DNA from: Caryophanales bacterium UBA3375
GTDB lineage: Bacteria > Bacillota_I > Bacilli_A > UBA3375
DNA length: 7,845 nt
Assembly: GCA_002359095.1 (NCBI GenBank)
Contig: DEQD01000027.1
Coordinates: forward strand, 1-7,845
Direction: 5' to 3'
Each line of letters begins with the position of its first letter. Positions within the stretch are counted from its first letter, which is position 1. The notes beneath the pieces are model-generated. The model worked only from the letters and a program-made list of their open reading frames with translations, was not told the origin of the DNA and did no database searches. Below, in pieces: positions 1 through 5,125 of this stretch. The position numbers and the translations under genes were made by a program.

Positions 1-33
1 AAAAAAAAAATCAATAATTTTTAAATCCAGTAG

Positions 34-47
34 AACAAATCTTATAT
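34..47. repeat. Left copy of putative IS target-site direct repeat
   Basis: This 14-bp segment (aacaaatcttatat) matches 807-820 (aacaattcttatat) at 13 of 14 positions in the same orientation. It abuts the left terminal inverted repeat of the IS30-type element. Seen directly: the match and its placement exactly outside both ends. Inference: a target-site duplication that has diverged by one base. Most IS30 elements make duplications of only a few bases, but some mycoplasmal members (IS1630 type) are known to make much longer ones. AT-rich sequence makes chance similarity possible. Confidence 0.5.
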
Positions 48-73
48 TAGAGTTTCCAGAGTAAAATGCAAGT
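48..73 (+). repeat. IS left terminal inverted repeat (IRL)
   Basis: Pairs with the reverse complement of 781-806 at 21 of 26 positions. The inner 12 bases (taaaatgcaagt, 62-73) are identical, and the outer part shares the gtttc block (52-56). The outer limit is ambiguous by one base, because 47 also pairs with 807. Confidence 0.75.
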
Positions 74-104
74 ATCATAAATTAGTAAAATACTATTAAA
101 TAAG

Positions 105-767
105 ATTATAAGAAAGTTTACTCAATTAAAAAACATGATAGTGATGTTATTCAAAGAATGATTAACAATGCTAGTACACAATTGTATATTGCAAAAGCGT
201 TAAAAAAGCATGAATCTACAATCAGTAGAAAATTGAAGTTTAAGACCGTTTAAAGAAAAAATAATCGTACAAAACTGGTTTATACTAGTTTAGGAGTACC
301 AAAAATTAAATGTTTAGGGAATCGACTTAATAGAGGGTTGTATGTAAGAAAAAAGTGAATATACGTTTGTTGCTACAAATCCTTATTTTAGATTGGTATA
401 TATAAAGGATTTGGCTGATAAACGAGCAAGTACAATAAATAATGCAGTTAGAAATATAATGAAACAATTTAAAGTTAATGTTTTGATACTAGATAATGAT
501 GCTGAATTTAATAAATTATATTACTTCAAACTAAGAGGTATTAAGGTATATTATACGCATATTAACGCTCCTTGGGAAAAGTGGAACGTTAAAAACACGA
601 TAAAACAGTTGCAAGAACAATTCGGAATAAAAAAAGAAGAGCCGTTTCCAAATAATTGGACGACTCTTTTTAGAAAAATCCAATCCGATTATAACAACAA
701 ACCAAAAACCGAATTGAATTTATTAACTCCAAGTTATTTATACTACTATTATCCAGAGTTTTGTTAA
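105..767 (+). pseudogene. IS30-family transposase, frameshifted and internally deleted
   Basis: Three pieces remain. Piece 1, frame 111-158, reads KFTQLKNMI, matching the usual IS30 opening before a stop at 159. Piece 2, frame 131-250, carries the helix-turn-helix (YIAKALKKHESTISRKLK, 182-241) and stops at TAA 251. Piece 3, frame 348-767, is the C-terminal half of the DDE catalytic core, running from TFVATNPYFRLVYIKDLADK to the closing YNNKPKTELNLLTP. The second catalytic aspartate is present in LILDNDAEF (codon 492-494). The catalytic glutamate expected about 33 residues later is lysine (NVKNT, AAA at 591-593), one G-to-A change from GAA. The first DDE aspartate, normally in a WEGD-like motif, is gone with the deleted middle. 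About 100 bases separate HTH and core pieces, where intact relatives have several hundred. TTG 393 is the first plausible start in piece 3, but homology continues upstream of it. No active protein is expected. Confidence 0.82.
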
Positions 768-780
768 AATATTTATATAA

Positions 781-806
781 ACTTGCATTTTAGAGTTGAA
801 ACTATA
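781..806 (-). repeat. IS right terminal inverted repeat (IRR)
   Basis: Reverse complement of the left repeat with five mismatches clustered in the middle. The perfect core acttgcatttta lies at 781-792. It sits 13 bases after the transposase stop codon, the normal place for the right end of a compact IS. Confidence 0.75.
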
Positions 807-820
807 AACAATTCTTATAT
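807..820. repeat. Right copy of putative IS target-site direct repeat
   Basis: aacaattcttatat matches 34-47 except at one base and directly follows the right inverted repeat. Together with its partner it gives the classical direct-repeat/inverted-repeat/IS/inverted-repeat/direct-repeat order. The length is unusual for IS30 elements in general, but not for the IS1630 type known from mycoplasmas. Confidence 0.5.
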
Positions 821-836
821 AATAATAATAATAATA
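819..836. repeat. Short AAT trinucleotide tract
   Basis: Five perfect AAT units (821-835) with a partial unit at each side lie between the IS end and the stop codon of the minus-strand gene at 844. It is a simple-sequence repeat that could vary in length. No terminator hairpin is visible here for either converging gene. Confidence 0.6.
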
Positions 837-843
837 TATTTAT

Positions 844-1677
844 CTATTTTCTATTATTAATTTCTCTATAAAATAAAAACAATTGATTATCAACTATATC
901 TAATCTTTTTACTTCGCCAGTAAAATTACGCGGATCATTTACAATCTCATCTAAACTACAATTAAAAATTAATTCTGAATGAGGAGCGATTGTTATATCA
1001 TAAGAATAACTAACTTGTTCTCCATCTATTTCAAAATATTCCGGTTTTAAATCAGCATAATAGTCTCCTGCTGAAGTAACATGATGAATAAAATACATAT
1101 TATCAATATCAAAAACTAATGGAGCATCAGAATCATTGGTAATTTTTACCTCTGCCATTTGATCAATTCTATTTTCTGATATCTCAGAAGTTTTATCATA
1201 TGTTTTGATTGTTTCAACATTGATTTGATCAAAATAAACAATATCTTTATTTATTTTTTCACTAAGATAATCTGACTCATCTATTTTATCTTCACCTACT
1301 GTTGTTAAAAAAGTAGGCTTTTTTGCTAACACTTGTTCTGGACCAAAATCACCATCATCGCAATAGACTGGATATAAAAATGATCCTCCCGGTGTTAAAC
1401 TAATTGGTATCATAGACAATACTATTGATTCATCATAAGGATACAATGCTATTTCTATATTATTAATATACATATCACCATTATTAGTGAACTTAACATA
1501 TGCAAATTTATTATTTTCTTTTAAATCTTGATATTCTAACTCTAAGTTAGTATTAAGATAATCTTCAACTGTTTGTGGTTTCTTATTATTAAATAATAAT
1601 ATTCCACTCACAATTGATACCACTAATACGATTATAACCGATATGATGATTATTATATTTCTTGTTTTTTTATTCAT
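844..1677 (-). CDS. Membrane-anchored extracytoplasmic protein with two similar beta-rich segments, function unknown
   Basis: The 277-residue product has a short basic N-terminus (MNKKTRN), one hydrophobic helix (about residues 8-29) and then a polar, acidic domain, so it is probably anchored with its C-terminus outside the cell. No lipobox cysteine follows the helix, so it is a signal anchor rather than a lipoprotein. Two stretches look alike: YVKFTNNGDMYINNIEI followed by SLTPGGSFLYPVYC (about 59-106), and EVKITNDSDAPLVFDI followed by TIAPHSELIFNCSL (about 176-242). This is the pattern of tandem Ig-like beta-sandwiches, each with a strand, a turn and a P-rich closing strand. ATG 1677 is preceded by AGAGGA at ribosome-binding distance. 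The start lies 41 bases after the gltX stop with no terminator between, so co-transcription is likely. No specific family is recognised; the Ig-like fold is an inference. Confidence 0.85.
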   Translation of the reverse strand: MNKKTRNIIIIISVIIVLVVSIVSGILLFNNKKPQTVEDYLNTNLELEYQDLKENNKFAYVKFTNNGDMYINNIEIALYPYDESIVLSMIPISLTPGGSFLYPVYCDDGDFGPEQVLAKKPTFLTTVGEDKIDESDYLSEKINKDIVYFDQINVETIKTYDKTSEISENRIDQMAEVKITNDSDAPLVFDIDNMYFIHHVTSAGDYYADLKPEYFEIDGEQVSYSYDITIAPHSELIFNCSLDEIVNDPRNFTGEVKRLDIVDNQLFLFYREINNRK

Positions 1678-1718
1678 ATATTATCCTCTTTTTTAACTAA
1701 TTAGTTTGTTAATATCAG

Positions 1719-3173
1719 TTATGATAACTCATTTACATGTTTATCAATAATGTTAATAATATTATCTTTACCAAAAATAGTTACAATATTAGGAATTTCT
1801 GGTCCATGCATTTTACCACTTATAGCAATTCTAATTGGCATAAATAACATTTTACCTTTATTTCCTGTAACATTACCTACTTCTTTAATTAATGCTTTAA
1901 CATCATCTTCACTATTAATATCATTATTTAATAATTGATTTTTAAATTCATTAATAACATTAATACAATCATTTTCTTTAATAAAACTAATTGCTTCATC
2001 TTCTAAATCAGTATTTATAAATTCTTTAACTAACTCGGTAATTTGAGCACCATATGATATTTGATCTTTAAATAATAAACAAATATTATTAATAGCTTCA
2101 TCTCTAAAATTAGATAAATCAATTTCACTAATAAATGGTTTAACTAAATTTAAATATTTATCGTTATCTAATTTTTTAATATATTGATTATTAATCCATG
2201 ATAATTTATTAACATCAAATTTAGCACTTGATTTAGATAATCTATTTTCATCAAAAATACTAACTAACTCTTCTTTACTAAAGATTTCTTCTTCACCTGT
2301 TGGAGACCAACCTAAAAGTGAAATAAAGTTAAACATTGCTTCTGGCAAGTATCCTAATTTTTTATAATCTTCGATAAATTGAATAATTGATGTATCACGT
2401 TTAGATAATTTCTTTCCTTCTTCATTAACAATTAATGCCATGTGTCCAAATTTTGGTACATCAAAACCTAAAGCATTATAAATCATAATTTGTTTTGGAG
2501 TGTTTGAGATATGATCTTCACCACGTAAAACGTGAGAAATTTCCATTAAATGGTCATCTAACACTACAACGAAGTTGTATGTTGGAATACCGTCACGTTT
2601 TACAATGTTAAAGTCTCCACTTACATCATTTGAATTAAATGAGATATCACCTTTAACTATATCTTTCCAAGCTATATCAACGTTTTCTGGAACCTTAAAT
2701 CTAATTGAATAACTTTCTCCAGCTTCCATTTTAGCTTGAATCTCTTCATCAGTTAAGTGACGACATTTACCTGAATACTTAGGAATTTCTCCACGTTGTT
2801 TTTGTGCTTCAGTTTCTTGATCTAATTCTTCAGAAGTACAAAAACAACGATAAGCTAAACCTTTCTCTAATAATTCATCAATATATGGTTGATAAATTCC
2901 TGCTTCCATACGCTCAAGTTGAGCATATGGACCATAATCTCCACCTAAATCGACACTTTCATCCCAATTAACACCTAACCATTTAAGGTTGTCTAATTGT
3001 GATTTGACTCCATCTTCAATATTTCGATTTACATCAGTATCTTCAATTCTAATGATAAAATCTCCATCATTATGTTTAGCAAACAAATAATTAAATAATG
3101 CTGTTCTTGCATTACCTATATGTAAATATCCTGTTGGACTTGGTGCATAACGCACTCTTACTTTTTTCCCCAT
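1719..3173 (-). CDS. gltX: Glutamyl-tRNA synthetase
   Basis: Cytoplasmic class I synthetase that charges tRNA with glutamate using ATP. At 484 residues it is full length for the bacterial family. Visible motifs are RYAPSPTGYLHIGNARTALF (8-27), containing the HIGH-type signature HIGN (18-21); the zinc-site pattern C110, C112, C137 and H139 (YRCFC...GKCRH), as in Escherichia coli GluRS; the LRGEDHISNTPKQ block (216-228); and the KMSKS-type loop KKLSKRD (254-260). The C-terminal third (about 330-484) is the helical anticodon-binding region. In many low-GC Gram-positives this enzyme is non-discriminating and also glutamylates tRNA-Gln, with GatCAB completing the reaction; nothing here decides that. 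ATG 3173 has AGGAGA a few bases upstream. An extended -10 promoter lies in the 73-base gap behind it, so the gene starts its own transcript, probably running into the 844-1677 gene. Confidence 0.98.
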   Translation of the reverse strand: MGKKVRVRYAPSPTGYLHIGNARTALFNYLFAKHNDGDFIIRIEDTDVNRNIEDGVKSQLDNLKWLGVNWDESVDLGGDYGPYAQLERMEAGIYQPYIDELLEKGLAYRCFCTSEELDQETEAQKQRGEIPKYSGKCRHLTDEEIQAKMEAGESYSIRFKVPENVDIAWKDIVKGDISFNSNDVSGDFNIVKRDGIPTYNFVVVLDDHLMEISHVLRGEDHISNTPKQIMIYNALGFDVPKFGHMALIVNEEGKKLSKRDTSIIQFIEDYKKLGYLPEAMFNFISLLGWSPTGEEEIFSKEELVSIFDENRLSKSSAKFDVNKLSWINNQYIKKLDNDKYLNLVKPFISEIDLSNFRDEAINNICLLFKDQISYGAQITELVKEFINTDLEDEAISFIKENDCINVINEFKNQLLNNDINSEDDVKALIKEVGNVTGNKGKMLFMPIRIAISGKMHGPEIPNIVTIFGKDNIINIIDKHVNELS

Positions 3174-3223
3174 TACTCTCCTAACAAAATTAATTATTTT
3201 ATTATTAAATAAAACACATAAAT

Positions 3224-3232
3224 ATTATAGCA
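3224..3232 (-). promoter_or_regulatory. Extended -10 promoter for gltX
   Basis: On the minus strand the sequence reads TGCTATAAT, a perfect TGnTATAAT extended -10 element, about 50 bases before the gltX ATG and just after the stop codon of the preceding membrane-protein gene. No convincing TTGACA-like -35 is seen 16-18 bases upstream, which is typical when an extended -10 is present. Confidence 0.65.
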
Positions 3233-3246
3233 AAATACATTATCTT

Positions 3247-4566
3247 TTAATCATAATATCTATATCTTAATTGTATTATCTCTTCAATCTCACTTAATAT
3301 ATTATAACTTGTACTATTACCATTAACACTACATTCTATATTGTTAAATAAACCTATATGATATGTATCATAATCATTTTGTGAATCCATTACTTTATTT
3401 AATATATTATTCTTCATCTGTTCATAACCAGTAATAGCTACTTCACTAACAATATCTTGATCAATTCTAGTTTCTGTTTTGTTTAGAGTACTACCTTCTG
3501 TATAAAACTCATTAGGGGCTTCGTATTCAATACCTTCCCCTTTCACATTAACCATTAATTTGTTTCTAATTGGTTTAGAATAAGGTGGTGAATCATAACG
3601 AGTGATAATATCAGATTGAAAATCAATATATTTAAACTCAAGTTCATATTCTTTTTCATTAATTTCAACTTTTTGACTTATTTTTAGTATCTTTGAATTA
3701 TCAAATTCACAACCATCCATCCAATATACATTGTTTATATATGTTCTACTGGTAATAACTTTTGTCGCTAATTTTTCTTCCCCTTCTTCTTGACTTACCA
3801 TCTTGTTATTAATAAAATATAATGGATAATCTTTTCCATTTAAGACAACGTCATTAAATGTTGCACCACCAACTGGGGCATAACTATAATCCCACCAAAC
3901 AAATTTATTATTTAACATGTAAGAAAATAAATTTCCATTTATTTTCTTATCAACCCCATAAACTATTAAACCTACATACAATAACGCAACTAATGAATAT
4001 TTAATTGTTTTTTGATAAATATTACTAATCTTAAATCGGGGATATGAATCTAGATCATCTTTCATCAAACGATATAAAGATAAATAGATTGCAATTATTG
4101 ATAACAATACACCAGAACTATACATAATTATAACTATAATTAAAAACCATTGATCATTGTTTTGCAAAAACGGAATAAACCAGTTTATACCTGTTATTAT
4201 CCATTCAATCATTAAAAATGATACTAATTGCATTACACATAAGAAAAAGAATAATATCCAGACAATAAATTGTTCTAATAATATACTAGATATCTTTCTT
4301 GTACTAATCGAACTAATTAAAACACTTATTACTTGACATAAAAATATTATCCATATTAGTGACCAATTTAAATCTGATTTTTTAACTATCCATAAACTAG
4401 CAACATATGTAATTATAATTACATTACTAATTATGGTATAAGTCCATAATAATATATAATTTAAATCAAATTTTTTAACCCTATTTTTATAATTATTAAA
4501 CAAAAATACTATATTAACAATTGGTATTAACATAATTAATACATTAATATTAAGATATTTTTTCAT
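3247..4566 (-). CDS. Six-helix membrane protein with a large polar C-terminal domain, function unknown
   Basis: The 439-residue product has six predicted membrane helices in its first half (about residues 7-24, 36-60, 68-86, 95-122, 139-164 and 189-205). These are followed by a soluble domain of about 235 residues with WWDYSYAPVGGATFNDVVLNG near its start and many charged and aromatic residues. The N-terminal motif IPIVNIVFLF recurs in the remnant at 4911-5125. I chose ATG 4566 because GGGAG lies five bases before it. An in-frame TTG at 4578 would add four residues but would begin inside that ribosome-binding region. It starts 12 bases after the stop of the 101-residue gene, so the two are almost certainly one operon. 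No family is recognised. The C-terminal domain has no obvious catalytic motif; sensing, transport or envelope roles are all possible. Confidence 0.88.
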   Translation of the reverse strand: MKKYLNINVLIMLIPIVNIVFLFNNYKNRVKKFDLNYILLWTYTIISNVIIITYVASLWIVKKSDLNWSLIWIIFLCQVISVLISSISTRKISSILLEQFIVWILFFFLCVMQLVSFLMIEWIITGINWFIPFLQNNDQWFLIIVIIMYSSGVLLSIIAIYLSLYRLMKDDLDSYPRFKISNIYQKTIKYSLVALLYVGLIVYGVDKKINGNLFSYMLNNKFVWWDYSYAPVGGATFNDVVLNGKDYPLYFINNKMVSQEEGEEKLATKVITSRTYINNVYWMDGCEFDNSKILKISQKVEINEKEYELEFKYIDFQSDIITRYDSPPYSKPIRNKLMVNVKGEGIEYEAPNEFYTEGSTLNKTETRIDQDIVSEVAITGYEQMKNNILNKVMDSQNDYDTYHIGLFNNIECSVNGNSTSYNILSEIEEIIQLRYRYYD

Positions 4567-4571
4567 AATTA

Positions 4572-4576
4572 CTCCC
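4572..4576 (-). promoter_or_regulatory. Ribosome binding site that fixes the start at 4566
   Basis: Minus-strand GGGAG with a five-base spacer to ATG 4566. The longer reading from TTG 4578 would place this element inside the coding sequence and has no comparable site in front of it. Confidence 0.7.
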
Positions 4577-4578
4577 AA

Positions 4579-4884
4579 TTACCCATTATTAATAATTGAA
4601 ATTAAATTAAGGACAAACTTAAAGTTAAAGATAACTAAAAATAAGATAATTACAGCGGTAATTAATCTACGTTTATATAGATATCTAATTCCTTCATCAC
4701 TAGTATATATCTTTCTAACTGCTTGCATTATTACTAACATCGCCATTACTTCTACTGCTAGTGGATATAAACGAGTTAATCCTAAATATATATCTAACGT
4801 CACATGATATTCTTGTTTAGTTCGTGATAATAAGTTAATAAAAATTGGATAAACTATCAATCCATAAATTAAGATCTTTTTCAT
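4579..4884 (-). CDS. Small three-helix membrane protein, function unknown
   Basis: The 101-residue product has hydrophobic helices at about 3-20, 37-56 and 73-97. The connecting loops are rich in charged residues: RTKQEYHVTLDIYLGLTRLY, and RKIYTSDEGIRYLYKRR before the last helix. Side-chain distribution and the KR-rich loop (about 57-72) are those of a genuine membrane protein rather than a chance frame. The start is the weak point. No ribosome-binding sequence precedes ATG 4884 (upstream bases are CCGATCAACATGTA), and a second ATG directly followed by TAA overlaps it as ATGTAATG. This could be re-initiation, a leaderless or coupled start, or a 5' end lost with the degraded DNA at 4911-5125. 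It is followed after 12 bases by the 439-residue membrane-protein gene. No family is recognised. Confidence 0.7.
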   Translation of the reverse strand: MKKILIYGLIVYPIFINLLSRTKQEYHVTLDIYLGLTRLYPLAVEVMAMLVIMQAVRKIYTSDEGIRYLYKRRLITAVIILFLVIFNFKFVLNLISIINNG

Positions 4885-4910
4885 TACATGTTGATCGGGT
4901 AGTTCCTGTT

Positions 4911-5125
4911 TTACCTACAATGGCTAATCCAGTTTACTAGCATCATAATAACAAGCACTGCTAATACTAATAATAATTGAAGATTATAGATTAATACACA
5001 TCCAAATAATCTTTTAATGTTTTAGTTAAATTCGTTTTATACATTAAGTTAACCATATAAATTATATTTACTACTGGAATAATAATGCATAAAATTGGTA
5101 TAAATCTAAATTTCTTTTCTTTTTT
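4911..5125 (-). pseudogene. Frameshifted remnant of a small two-helix membrane protein
   Basis: Two overlapping minus-strand frames each give a clear membrane helix. The first (5125 to 4991) reads FRFIPILCIIIPVVNIIYMV then NLMYKTNLTKTLK. The second (5021 to 4911) reads RLFGCVLIYNLQLLLVLAVL then VIMMLVNWISHCR. They would be continuous if the A4 run at 5012-5015 had one more A. The first helix resembles the N-terminus of the 439-residue protein (IPIVNIVFLF compared with IPVVNIIYMV), suggesting a degraded paralogue. There is no start codon before the first helix: the frame is closed by TAA at 5126-5128 and its first ATG lies inside the hydrophobic stretch. Its 5' part overlaps the last codons of the FAD gene in another frame. 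Alternatives are a C-terminal extension of that gene reached by slippage, or a base-call error. Confidence 0.5.

Larger units (their letters stand above)
48..806 (+). mobile_element. Decayed IS30-family insertion sequence
   Basis: The element is bounded by imperfect terminal inverted repeats (48-73 and 781-806, 21 of 26 positions paired, with the perfect 12-nt core taaaatgcaagt). It encloses a broken transposase with an IS30-type N-terminal helix-turn-helix and a DDE-type C-terminal half. At about 759 bp it is shorter than the roughly 1-1.2 kb usual for IS30 elements, and the missing DNA lies between the two protein domains. The last transposase stop (765-767) lies 13 bases before the right repeat, as in compact IS elements. 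It cannot mobilise itself. It is the only + strand gene content in the window and lies convergent to the 844-1677 gene. Confidence 0.78.

Noticed and set aside
1..33. A10 run and AT-rich bases at the left window edge
   Set aside because: No gene, hairpin or repeat can be supported; the homopolymer alone is unremarkable in this composition.
1750..1938. Plus-strand 62-codon open frame
   Set aside because: It lies antisense inside the conserved gltX coding region. Its hydrophobic make-up is a shadow of AT-rich codons, and it has no ribosome-binding site.
3247..4578. Longer start (TTG 4578) for the 439-residue membrane protein
   Set aside because: The TTG would consume the GGGAG ribosome-binding site that is correctly spaced for ATG 4566.
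4828..4932. Minus-strand frame reading TGLAIVGKTGTTRSTCNEKD, resembling a penicillin-binding KTG motif or a Walker A loop (GxxxxGKT)
   Set aside because: The frame is only about 30 codons long, is closed by stops on both sides and overlaps two better-supported frames. No other motif of either family is present, so it is most likely chance or an untraceable fossil.
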